Positions 1 through 6,146 are shown, numbered from the stretch's first letter. The stretch is 9,514 bases of DNA from RGIG250 sp964540025 (GCA_964540025.1 CAZIKQ010000058.1:1-9514), one strand, 5' to 3'. The notes: a model not told the origin generated them from the letters alone. A program made the numbers and translations.

Positions 1-219
1 ACAGGGTGAGAAAGACCTTCCTCTGGATGAAATTGATACTCCCATAAAGGTAAACAGTATCGAGAATCATGTGGTAATCACAACGCAAGCGAAAATTACC
101 GTTGAATATCCCGTGGTAAAGTTGTACAATATACGTGTCCTTCGGGGAAGGAGTATTTTCCTGTTAGTTTTTCTGGCAACAGCCAAAGGAATAATCACGA
201 AAGAAGGGATTTGTGGTGA
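1..219 (+). pseudogene. 3' end of an unrecognised gene, apparently frameshifted
   Basis: The gene enters from the left edge. The frame starting at base 2 is open and reads like protein (KVNSIENHVVITTQAKITV) up to about base 130. Beyond that its translation looks random, and it would run 100 bases into the next gene. The frame starting at base 1 is closed by stops up to 103-105. It is then open from 106 and reads QYTCPSGKEYFPVSFSG before a TGA at 217-219. That TGA overlaps the GTG start of the following gene by four bases (GTGA), a normal bacterial arrangement. The simplest reading is one gene with a 1-base indel between about 106 and 130, either a real mutation or a sequencing error. No slippery heptamer suggests programmed frameshifting. 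I do not recognise the family. Both sequence halves are seen directly; that they belong together is inference. Confidence 0.45.
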
Positions 220-824
220 AAAAAATATTAACGATAATCATGATGGCATTTATTTCGTTGACGGTGAACCTTCCGGCTGCCGGCGCGGCAATATCCGCTG
301 CAAACGGCAGCAGAATTAAGGTTGCCGTGCTTATGGATACCCCTATGGTTATTGGGGACGATGAAAAAATCAAGGAACCATTATTAACAAAAATTCAGGA
401 GTGGTTTCCCGGTAATAAATATGAATTGGCTGACTTCGACGAGCTTCAGATACTGGTGGCAGAATATCGGGAAGAAAACGATATGGTTATATATGAAGAA
501 AATATGAAGTCATATAAGCCCCTGAAGATAACGGACATAGAAAAAATTGTGGAGCCGGTTAAACCTGATCTGGTGGTCAATTTGAGATGTACGGCCGGAA
601 CGGGTAAAACCGTTATGACAGCTTTTTCCGTCAGAACGAAGATAAATGTGACCACTAATATAAGAATACTCGATATGAAGGAAAAGAAGTATATTCAGCG
701 CTACGAAACAACGGAAGCAGTAGGGTCCGGCGATATTTGGGGCAACTCCTCCGCTTCAAGGTCTTACCGCAAGGGACTCATAAAGGGAATTGAGGGCTTT
801 AAGCCGGACCACAATCTTTATTGA
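216..824 (+). CDS. Small secreted protein of unknown function
   Basis: This is a 202-residue protein that I do not recognise by family. It opens with a clear Sec signal peptide: KK, then a hydrophobic run ending LPAAGAA, with likely cleavage around residue 25. The mature part starts IKVAVLMDTP and continues with a charged, helix-rich middle. The C-terminal part has a strand-like TNIRILDMKEKKYIQRYET followed by SYRKGLIKGIEGF. An N-terminal 'KVAVL' strand plus a late 'RILD' strand, a small-residue loop and a final helix loosely recalls CsgG/LpoB-type periplasmic domains; that is a weak inference. GTG at 216 is preferred over GTG at 213: it is 7 nt after AGAAGGG, gives the N-terminus MKKIL, and overlaps the preceding stop by 4 nt. 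The gene is visibly more AT-rich than those after base 1100. Confidence 0.75.
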   Translation: MKKILTIIMMAFISLTVNLPAAGAAISAANGSRIKVAVLMDTPMVIGDDEKIKEPLLTKIQEWFPGNKYELADFDELQILVAEYREENDMVIYEENMKSYKPLKITDIEKIVEPVKPDLVVNLRCTAGTGKTVMTAFSVRTKINVTTNIRILDMKEKKYIQRYETTEAVGSGDIWGNSSASRSYRKGLIKGIEGFKPDHNLY

Positions 825-870
825 TTAAATTTCAGACCGCTACCCTGATATCCGGAGATATTGGGGGGGA

Positions 871-912
871 TGACAAAGGCCGTTGGCTGGACTCAGCCAG
901 CGGCCTTTGTCA
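871..912. terminator. 19-bp hairpin, terminator-like but without U-tract
   Basis: Arms 871-889 and 894-912 pair over 19 bp with a single G-U and a four-base loop (GACT). It lies 47 bases after the secreted-protein gene, where a terminator is expected. Neither side carries a run of T: the + side continues TGGCTTTG and the - side reads into C-rich sequence. It may act as an RNA 3'-end-stabilising or Rho-linked structure, or be a dispersed palindromic element. The pairing is seen directly; the function is inferred. Confidence 0.5.
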
Positions 913-1057
913 TGGCTTTGCCGTCAAATACCTGGAGCCGGGGTGGTTTGCGTATGACTTGCCATACCGGAGAAAGGCAGGAGTTGGCTGTGGGACGGGG
1001 CTGCTGACAGGGAACGGCTGAGGGGAGGGGTTCTTTTTTCGCAGGCAGGCGGTTTTA

Positions 1058-1085
1058 TTGACTGACCCGGATTGTGAGATATAAT
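1058..1085 (+). promoter_or_regulatory. Sigma-70-type promoter for the DUF1846 gene
   Basis: TTGACT at 1058-1063 and a perfect TATAAT at 1080-1085 are separated by 16 bases, predicting a start near 1092 and a leader of about 55 nt before the ATG at 1148. No operator-like palindrome is obvious around it. Confidence 0.7.
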
Positions 1086-1124
1086 AGTAGAGTGATGTTC
1101 TGAATGCTCTTTGCGGAGAAAATC

Positions 1125-1151
1125 ATGAGAGAAATTGAGGAAAAGCCATGA
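1125..1151 (+). CDS. Possible 8-codon upstream ORF (leader peptide MREIEEKP)
   Basis: ATG at 1125 lies 6 nt after GGAG (1115-1118) and opens an 8-codon frame. Its TGA (1149-1151) overlaps the ATG of the DUF1846 gene (1148-1150) as ATGA. The main gene's own SD (GAGG, 1137-1140) lies inside this ORF. The arrangement would allow translational coupling. It could equally be chance, since eight codons carry no statistical weight. Confidence 0.25.
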   Translation: MREIEEKP

Positions 1152-2614
1152 AGATCGGATTTGACAATCAGAAGTACCTGACCTTGCAGTCCCAGCACAT
1201 CAAGGACCGGATTTCCAAATTCGGGGACAAGCTCTATCTGGAATTTGGCGGCAAGCTGCTGGATGACTATCACGCCTCCCGGGTTCTGCCCGGCTTTGCG
1301 CCGGACTCCAAGCTGCAAATGCTGCTGCAGCTGGCTGACCAGGCGGAGATGATCATTTCCGTCAACGCCGACGACATCCAGCAGAACAAGGTTCGCCACG
1401 ATCTGGGCATTACCTATGATCTGGACGTCCTGCGCCTCATCCAGGTATACCGGGAAAAGGGCCTGACGGTTTCCAGCGTGGTCATTACCCAGTACAAGGG
1501 GCAGAAATCCATCACCGGCTTCCGGGCGAGGCTGGAGGAGGCCGGGGTGAAGGTCTACCTCCACTACCCCATAGCCGGTTACCCCGCCGATGTGGATTTT
1601 ATCGTCAGCGACGAAGGCTACGGGCGAAACGATTTTGTGGAAACCACCCGCCCGCTGGTAATCGTTACCGCCCCCGGTCCCGGCAGCGGGAAAATGGCCA
1701 CCTGTCTTTCCCAGCTCTATCATGAAAACAAGCGGGGCGTAAAGGCCGGTTATGCCAAGTTTGAAACCTTCCCCGTCTGGAACCTGCCCCTGAAGCACCC
1801 GGTGAATATGGCCTACGAGGCGGCCACGGCCGATCTTCAGGACGTGAATATGATCGATCCCTTCCATCTGGAGGCCTACGGGGAAACCACGGTGAATTAC
1901 AATCGGGACGTGGAGATTTTCCCGGTGCTGGAGGCCATCTTCGAGGGAATTTTTGGCTACTGCCCCTACAAGTCCCCTACGGATATGGGGGTAAATATGG
2001 CGGGGAACTGTATATGCGATGACGAGGCCTGTCAGGAAGCCTCCCGGCAGGAGATAATCCGCCGCTTCTTCCAGAGCGCGAACCGCTTTGCCCTGGATGA
2101 GGCCGGCAAGGAGGAGGTATATACCCAGGAGCTGCTCCTGAAACAGGCGAAAGTTTCCCCCACTGACCGGGCCATCGTGGGGATCGCCCGGTCCCTCCGG
2201 GAGCAGACTCACGGCGAGGCGGCGGCCATGGAGATGAAGGACGGGCGGATCATTACCGGAAAGACAAAGAGCCTCCTGGGCCCCTGTTCCTCTGTCCTGC
2301 TGAACGCCGTAAAGGTGCTGGGGGGCATCAACGATGCCATCGATCTCATTTCTCCCAACTACATAGGGCCGATCCAGAAATTGAAGACCAGGTATCTGGG
2401 CAGTAAAAATCCCCGCCTGCACACGGATGAAGTCCTTATCGCCCTGTCCATGTGCGCCGTAACCGACCCGAACGCCGGCAAGGCCCTGGCCCAGCTCCCC
2501 GAGCTGCGGGGCTGTCAGCTCCACGTCACCGCCATGCTGTCCGACGCCGATCTGAAGATCTGCAAGAAGCTGGGCATTGAGCTGACCAACGACACCGCCT
2601 TTACCTTGAATTGA
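1148..2614 (+). CDS. DUF1846 family protein (conserved, function unknown)
   Basis: This 488-residue protein is recognised by sequence as a full-length DUF1846 member, a family of about 490-500 residues common in Bacillota and some Actinobacteria. Hallmarks are LEFGGKLLDDYHASRVLPGF (31-50), the glycine-rich VTAPGPGSGKMATCLSQLYH (173-192) with a P-loop-like GPGSGK, FETFPVWNLPLKHPVN (205-220), MIDPFHLEAYGETTVNYNRD (235-254) and KSPTDMGVNMAGNCICDD (275-292). The GSGK loop suggests nucleotide or phosphate binding, but no reaction is established to my knowledge. No signal peptide or membrane segment is visible, so it is probably cytoplasmic. ATG at 1148 follows GAGG by 7 nt and matches the family N-terminus MKIGFDNxKY. 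It has its own promoter and appears monocistronic, ending 37 bases before the convergent radical SAM gene. A 489-codon open frame lies antisense to it and is not coding. Confidence 0.93.
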   Translation: MKIGFDNQKYLTLQSQHIKDRISKFGDKLYLEFGGKLLDDYHASRVLPGFAPDSKLQMLLQLADQAEMIISVNADDIQQNKVRHDLGITYDLDVLRLIQVYREKGLTVSSVVITQYKGQKSITGFRARLEEAGVKVYLHYPIAGYPADVDFIVSDEGYGRNDFVETTRPLVIVTAPGPGSGKMATCLSQLYHENKRGVKAGYAKFETFPVWNLPLKHPVNMAYEAATADLQDVNMIDPFHLEAYGETTVNYNRDVEIFPVLEAIFEGIFGYCPYKSPTDMGVNMAGNCICDDEACQEASRQEIIRRFFQSANRFALDEAGKEEVYTQELLLKQAKVSPTDRAIVGIARSLREQTHGEAAAMEMKDGRIITGKTKSLLGPCSSVLLNAVKVLGGINDAIDLISPNYIGPIQKLKTRYLGSKNPRLHTDEVLIALSMCAVTDPNAGKALAQLPELRGCQLHVTAMLSDADLKICKKLGIELTNDTAFTLN

Positions 2615-2651
2615 ATACCGCTGGGCCCCACAGGGAAAGGATATCCGCCGG

Positions 2652-3530
2652 TTACTTCCGGGCCGACTTTTTAATCTCGCTGTGATAGAAAAAATTCACG
2701 ATGACCGGCGGGGCCTCAAAGGGCCGGTTCAGGCTGTCGTCGTTCGTCACGTAGTCCAGACCGGTTTCGGCGGCCCAGGCTTTCAGTTCCCCGTCCAGCC
2801 GCTCCCAATAGCGGCGGTCATTGCTGTCATATATTTCCCGGTACAGCGGCCGGAGGTGGGGGCGCTTTTCCCGAATGTAGTCCATGATAGCGGCCTTATA
2901 CCCGCCCCGGAGATTGAGATTTTCCAGCCAGATTAAATTGCACCGGCCCTTTGCCCGCTGGATGATTTCTTTCACATCCGTAATTCCGGGGAAAATCGGC
3001 GAGATAAAACAGGTAGTCAGCACCCCTGCCCGGTGAAACGCCTCCATAGCCGCCAGCCTGCGCTCTATGGAAACGGCCTTGTCCATATCCTTCCGGAAGG
3101 CTTCGTCCAGCGTGTTGACCGACCAGGCCACGCGGGCGCCGGGAAAGCTTTTTATCAGTTCCAAGTCCCGCAAAATCAGATCGGACTTGGTGGCGATGCT
3201 GATTTTAGCGCCGCTACCCTGCAGCTGTTCCAGCAAGGCCCTTGTCCGCCGGTAGATTTCCTCCTGCGGGTTGTACGGGTCGGTGACAGAGCTGATGAAC
3301 ACCTCTTTACCAGTATACCTTTTCGGATTCTTAATCTCCGGCCAGTATTTCACATCCAGAAAGTCCCCCCAGGGCTCCGGATGATTGGTAAAGCGCTTCA
3401 TAAAGTTGGCATAGCAGTACCGGCAGGCGTGGGGACAGCCCACGTAGGGGTTGGCGGAATAGTCGCAGACCGGGAGATTGGACTTGGAGAGAACGTTTTT
3501 GACCGGGATTTCTTTGATAACAGGTTTCAT
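2652..3530 (-). CDS. Radical SAM protein, spore-photolyase-like (SPL/COG1533 type)
   Basis: This is a 292-residue putative radical SAM enzyme. The [4Fe-4S]-binding cysteines form C-x3-C-x2-C in GCPHACRYC (C32, C36, C39), preceded by NPYVG as in SplB-like proteins. Further family signs are SVTDPYNPQEE (81-91), the strand ISIATKSDLILRD (110-122) and ISPIFPGITD (177-186). The family includes spore photoproduct lyase, but this protein lacks its specific N-terminal part, so the substrate is unknown. I chose ATG at 3530 because it follows AAAAGGTAG at normal spacing and lies 28 nt past the nitroreductase stop. The frame stays open to an ATG at 3623, which would overlap the nitroreductase by 65 nt and add 31 residues unlike the family. 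It is the third gene of the marR unit. There is no clean terminator in the 37-base gap to the DUF1846 gene. Confidence 0.85.
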   Translation of the reverse strand: MKPVIKEIPVKNVLSKSNLPVCDYSANPYVGCPHACRYCYANFMKRFTNHPEPWGDFLDVKYWPEIKNPKRYTGKEVFISSVTDPYNPQEEIYRRTRALLEQLQGSGAKISIATKSDLILRDLELIKSFPGARVAWSVNTLDEAFRKDMDKAVSIERRLAAMEAFHRAGVLTTCFISPIFPGITDVKEIIQRAKGRCNLIWLENLNLRGGYKAAIMDYIREKRPHLRPLYREIYDSNDRRYWERLDGELKAWAAETGLDYVTNDDSLNRPFEAPPVIVNFFYHSEIKKSARK

Positions 3531-3558
3531 CTTACTACCTTTTTGCAATTTCTCTTGT

Positions 3559-4158
3559 TCACCACTTATTCCAGCGGACTTTATTTTCGACGGTGGCTTT
3601 GACCTGAGCTGGCACTTCGGCATCGGGGCTGGCGTATCCGAGGATGACCAGCGTGGGAAGACACCAGCCGTCCGGAATCTTCAAAAATTCTTTGATTTTT
3701 TCCGGCTCCTTCCTGACGGGAATATGGACCACAGACCCCAGTCCCTCCGCGGTCGCGGCCAGGAGCATATTTTCCACCAGCGCCCACGCCGCGCCGTAAT
3801 CCATCAGGCCGTAGCCGTTCTTATCTCCGCTCAGGGGATACTTCTGCCTGAAGAACGGCAGGACTACGCACGCGCATTCCTCGATCATGCTGCGTTGGCG
3901 GGGGTAAGCAATCTTAAACATCTCCTGCTGGGGCGTTTTTGGTTCCGTGATACGGCAGAGATACGGACGGACGATCTGGGCGAGGTCATGGATGATGGTT
4001 TTCTCCGTCAGCGCCACCAGCTCCCACCGCCGCTGGTGGTTAGAGGACGGCGCCTTCAGCCCGGCGTCCAAAATCCGTTCCAATGCCTCTACCGGTATTT
4101 CTCTGTCTGCAAATTGGCGGATGCTTCTCCGCTTGGCTACCACTTCATAAAATTCCAT
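3559..4158 (-). CDS. Nitroreductase family protein (FMN-dependent oxidoreductase)
   Basis: This is a 199-residue single-domain nitroreductase, predicted to be an FMN-binding, probably homodimeric, cytoplasmic NAD(P)H oxidoreductase. The N-terminus has the family signature MEFYEVVAKRRSIRQF (RRSIRxF contacts FMN phosphate) followed by APSSNHQRRWE (36-46). A middle helix MDYGAAWALVENMLLAATA (119-137) leads into EGLGS, and the C-terminus has LVILGY (170-175) and ends in basic and aromatic residues. Four cysteines are scattered (68, 95, 97, 166) with no ferredoxin motif. ATG at 4158 lies 2 bases after the marR stop, with a GGGGGAA SD inside the end of marR, so the two are co-transcribed. MarR-nitroreductase pairs are common and usually respond to electrophilic, quinone-like or nitroaromatic stress; the actual substrate cannot be read from sequence. 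Confidence 0.9.
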   Translation of the reverse strand: MEFYEVVAKRRSIRQFADREIPVEALERILDAGLKAPSSNHQRRWELVALTEKTIIHDLAQIVRPYLCRITEPKTPQQEMFKIAYPRQRSMIEECACVVLPFFRQKYPLSGDKNGYGLMDYGAAWALVENMLLAATAEGLGSVVHIPVRKEPEKIKEFLKIPDGWCLPTLVILGYASPDAEVPAQVKATVENKVRWNKW

Positions 4159-4160
4159 GG

Positions 4161-4625
4161 TTATAATTCCCCCGTTTCCTGATGAATCAGCTCTTTCAGA
4201 TTTTTGGTAAACGTTCGTGACAGGTCAATCAGCTGTTTTTGTTCGGCTGGTGAGAATCTGGCCATTGCGGCGTCCTCGGCCCACGTGATGTGGCGGACTG
4301 CTTTTTCATAGCAGGCTCTGCCCGCGTCGGTCATCCGCACCAGCTTTTCCCGCTTGTTTTCCTTTCGCTCTTCAACGGTCACCTGCGCTTTACTCAGCAA
4401 ATTCCGAATGATTAAGTTGACAGTTTGCTTGGATTGAAATGTCCTCACGCAGATGTCGCGCTGGGTCATTCCCTCCTTCGCGTAAAAAAGCGCGTTGACC
4501 ACCAAAAGGGTGTTCATCAGCAGACCGTTCTGTTTTGCGTACTCATCGTACAAGGCAAACTGTTCATCCCGGAATTTGCAGTATAACCAGGCGTTTTTCT
4601 TATCCTCCGAAGTTATTCTGCCCAC
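4161..4625 (-). CDS. MarR family transcriptional regulator
   Basis: This 154-residue protein has the MarR winged helix-turn-helix layout. N-terminal helices come first. The DNA-binding HTH is MTQRDICVRTFQSKQTVNLI (53-72). The wing is VEERKENKREKLVRMTDAG (84-102), with the usual late 'T-x-x-G' before the C-terminal dimerisation helices (about 105-150). Cysteines at 16, 59 and 105 could serve redox sensing, but nothing proves this. GTG at 4625 is the only usual start codon in this frame before a stop upstream; the six G's directly before it form an unusually close SD. The ATG at 4632 is in another frame. It is the first gene of marR-nitroreductase-radical SAM, and palindromes in its promoter suggest autorepression relieved by a ligand or oxidant. 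Confidence 0.9.
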   Translation of the reverse strand: MGRITSEDKKNAWLYCKFRDEQFALYDEYAKQNGLLMNTLLVVNALFYAKEGMTQRDICVRTFQSKQTVNLIIRNLLSKAQVTVEERKENKREKLVRMTDAGRACYEKAVRHITWAEDAAMARFSPAEQKQLIDLSRTFTKNLKELIHQETGEL

Positions 4626-4648
4626 CCCCCATATAAAGTCAATTTCAG

Positions 4649-4670
4649 TACAGTAAATTTATTTACTATA
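4649..4670. promoter_or_regulatory. Palindromic candidate MarR operator at the marR start site
   Basis: A 7-bp perfect inverted repeat, AGTAAAT-TT-ATTTACT (4652-4667), extends to 10-bp arms with one mismatch. It sits at the transcription start predicted from the marR promoter (about 4666, - strand). Size, symmetry and position fit a MarR dimer site that blocks transcription. The palindrome is seen; binding is inferred. Confidence 0.55.
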
Positions 4671-4672
4671 AG

Positions 4673-4701
4673 AGAATAGCGCAACCCTCATTATCTGTCA
4701 A
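4673..4701 (-). promoter_or_regulatory. Promoter of the marR operon
   Basis: On the - strand, perfect TTGACA (4701-4696) and TATTCT (4678-4673) are spaced by 17 bases. The predicted start is near 4666, giving a leader of about 41 nt to the GTG at 4625. The -35 lies in a second inverted repeat (4695-4713) and the start lies in the first (4649-4670). Confidence 0.6.
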
Positions 4702-4713
4702 GTGTTTTGACAG
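4695..4713. repeat. 19-bp inverted repeat over the marR -35 box
   Basis: CTGTCAA-GTGTT-TTGACAG has perfect 7-bp arms. It embeds the -35 box of the marR promoter and places a second TTGACA on the + strand (4707-4712). That one has only TATGAT at 14-base spacing and no + strand gene nearby. It is a possible second operator half or upstream regulator site. Its sequence differs from the 4649-4670 palindrome, so the same protein need not bind both. Confidence 0.4.
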
Positions 4714-4763
4714 TAGCTTGAGAACCTATGATGGCGGAATCAGGGAAAGAAGCCGACAAAAAA

Positions 4764-4793
4764 GAGAGCATCCGGCGATTGCTGGATGCTCTT
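4764..4793 (-). terminator. Intrinsic terminator of tRNA-Pro
   Basis: AGAGCATCC (4765-4773) pairs with GGATGCTCT (4784-4792), continuing inward for 3 more pairs to a GATT loop: 12 bp with one G-U. Read on the - strand it is followed by a run of T (the + strand A-run just upstream, 4758-4763), 18 bases after the tRNA 3' end. The + side has TAACTTTTT, so it could also act in the other direction, but no + strand gene ends here. Confidence 0.8.
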
Positions 4794-4810
4794 AACTTTT
4801 TCAAGAAAAA

Positions 4811-4887
4811 TGGTCGGAGCGACGGGATTTGAACCCACGACCTCTTCCACCCCAAGGAAGCGCTCTACCAAACTGGGCTACGCCCCG
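4811..4887 (-). tRNA. tRNA-Pro (anticodon GGG)
   Basis: A 77-nt tRNA folds fully on the - strand. The acceptor is CGGGGCG / CGCTCCG with discriminator A and an encoded CCA (4813-4811). The D arm contains AGTTTGGTAGAGC, and the T arm has loop TTCAAAT. The anticodon stem CTTCC/GGAAG closes the 7-base loop TTGGGGT, so positions 34-36 are GGG (4853-4851), with the G37 typical of proline tRNAs. It reads CCC and CCU codons. T-stem pairs 49-65 and 50-64 are wobbles. A terminator follows directly. Confidence 0.95.
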
Positions 4888-4898
4888 ACAACACGGAT

Positions 4899-4927
4899 AT
4901 ATTACTATATTTGCCGGTAAATGTAAA
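4899..4927 (-). promoter_or_regulatory. Likely promoter of tRNA-Pro
   Basis: On the - strand TTTACA (4927-4922) and TAATAT (4904-4899) are spaced by 17 bases, putting the start a few bases before the tRNA 5' end at 4887. The -10 is only a 4/6 match; a competing TATAGT (4909-4904) has no good -35. Confidence 0.4.
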
Positions 4928-5093
4928 GGAAAAATATTAAAAACCTGTTAAATTTTGGGAGGTTTGCAGGAAAAAGGCGGACGATGAAGAATATGAAAAT
5001 CAGGATTATGCGTGGACGGCCAATAAAGCCGTGGCCACAGCCTTGATTTGAAATGTGTCACTGAAGGAAAAACAGGATTCGGAGGTATAGGAT

Positions 5094-6131
5094 ATGATGA
5101 AGAAGAAAGCTCTGCAAAAAGCCTGTGCGCTGTTTGTCAGCGCCGCTCTCTGGGCGGGCTCTGCTCTGACCGCCTTTGCGGAGGCGCCGGTCAGTATGCA
5201 GGATAAGCTGACGGCTATTGAGACGGCTACCTACGGCAATGGGCAGTCCGGCGCTCTGCTGGACAGGGTGAACCGGCTGGAGACAGCCTACGATGCCACC
5301 CGGCCCAATAATTCCGTGGCGGAAAGAGTGGAAAAGCTGTATCAGATGATTTTCAGCAATGATAACGGGCCTTCCCTGCTTACGCAGGTAAACGCGGTAG
5401 AGTACCGGTTCAATGATCAGGTTTCCATGGAGTCCATCCAGAAGCGGATAACGGCCCTGGAGATGAATATCGTGGGGAAAACCGAGGAGGGGGCTTTCGG
5501 CCGGCGGATCGATAAGCTGGCGGGTTACGCCTACGGGGCTGACCCACTGCCCCTTACCCAGTACGTGGTTCCCGCCGCTACCCTGATCCGGGTTTCCCTG
5601 GTGAGCCCGGTCAATGCCAAGAACATCAAGGTGGACGATATCGTGGAGTTCAAGGCCGCCGAGGACGTATTTGTGGACGGTATGCTGATCGTCGCCAAGG
5701 GGGCTCCCGGCACCGGCCGGGTGACGAAGGTCAGGACGGCGAAGAACTTTGGCCGGGACGCGGTGGTGGAGGTTGATTTTGAGTCAATCAGGGCCATGGA
5801 CGGCACCGAGGTGAAGACCGTCATCGGCACCGAGGCAGAGGAGAGGATGGAGAGCTACGCCATGGCGGCGGGGGCCGGTATTGCAGGTATAGCGGTACTG
5901 GGGCCTATCGGCGTAGTGGGCGCCGCTTTCGTAAAGGGCCGGAACGTAAACCTGCCGGAGGGAACGGAGCTGTACATCCAGACGAAGGAGGATACGATCC
6001 TCTACGGCCTGAACGCGCCGGAGGCAGCCGCCAGGGCGGCCGAGCTGGAGGCAAAGCGCCGGGCGGAGGCTGAGGCAAAGGAAAATAAGGGCAAGGACGA
6101 TAAGGAAGAAGCCGAGGCTCAGGAAAAATAA
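5094..6131 (+). CDS. Secreted protein with ~20-residue helical repeats and glycine-rich segment
   Basis: This is a 345-residue exported protein of unknown function. Residues 1-29 form a Sec signal peptide (KKK, hydrophobic core, AFA before E30). Residues 36-148 hold about six degenerate units spaced close to 20 residues, beginning near 36, 56, 77, 96, 115 and 136. Examples are DKLTAIETATYG, LLDRVNRLETAYD, IQKRITALEMNIVG and FGRRIDKLAGYAYG. Residues 160-245 look like a beta-rich domain (IRVSLVSPVNAKNIKVDDIV, then VFVDGMLIVAKGAPGTGRV). Residues 257-281 are a glycine/alanine-rich hydrophobic segment that could insert in a membrane. The tail (305-345) is an Ala/Glu/Lys-rich, probably coiled, charged helix. 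ATG at 5094 lies 8 nt after GGAGG; the second ATG at 5097 is less well spaced. The gene is monocistronic with a strong terminator. Similar repeats occur in Negativicutes envelope proteins as I recall; I cannot name the family. Confidence 0.8.
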   Translation: MMKKKALQKACALFVSAALWAGSALTAFAEAPVSMQDKLTAIETATYGNGQSGALLDRVNRLETAYDATRPNNSVAERVEKLYQMIFSNDNGPSLLTQVNAVEYRFNDQVSMESIQKRITALEMNIVGKTEEGAFGRRIDKLAGYAYGADPLPLTQYVVPAATLIRVSLVSPVNAKNIKVDDIVEFKAAEDVFVDGMLIVAKGAPGTGRVTKVRTAKNFGRDAVVEVDFESIRAMDGTEVKTVIGTEAEERMESYAMAAGAGIAGIAVLGPIGVVGAAFVKGRNVNLPEGTELYIQTKEDTILYGLNAPEAAARAAELEAKRRAEAEAKENKGKDDKEEAEAQEK

Positions 6132-6146
6132 CAACTATAATCGGTC

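Larger units (their letters stand above)
825..1147. other. Intergenic gap with hairpin, promoter and upstream ORF
   Basis: This 323-base gap holds a long hairpin (871-912), a stretch of GC-rich sequence (about 913-1050) in which I see no gene or strong structure, a sigma-70-type promoter (1058-1085) and a short leader with an 8-codon ORF (1125-1151). An open frame from 821 to 1021 crosses the hairpin and has no SD; I do not regard it as coding. Confidence 0.6.

Noticed and set aside
102..130. TTGAAT-17-TACAAT, promoter-like, before the secreted-protein gene
   Set aside because: It lies inside coding sequence of the preceding gene, and the 4-nt overlap implies co-transcription. The -35 is only 4/6.
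821..1021. 66-codon ORF after the secreted-protein gene
   Set aside because: It runs through the long hairpin, starts with TTG without an SD, and its translation is not protein-like.
1055..2524. 489-codon open frame antisense to the DUF1846 gene
   Set aside because: It is a mirror of a GC-rich gene with strong codon bias. The opposite strand encodes a recognisable full-length family, and the antisense translation has no SD or familiar domain.
2615..2690. Possible terminator between the convergent DUF1846 and radical SAM genes (GCCGG...CCGG with a downstream T-run)
   Set aside because: The stem is only 4-5 bp with a bulge and lies inside the radical SAM coding end, so it is too weak to call.
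3531..3623. Upstream extension of the radical SAM gene to ATG 3623
   Set aside because: It would overlap the nitroreductase by 65 nt and add residues unlike the family; ATG 3530 has a good SD.
4984..5046. 20-codon ORF starting at ATG 4984 as a leader peptide
   Set aside because: The SD is poor, there is no attenuator structure after it, and the neighbouring frame looks more protein-like.
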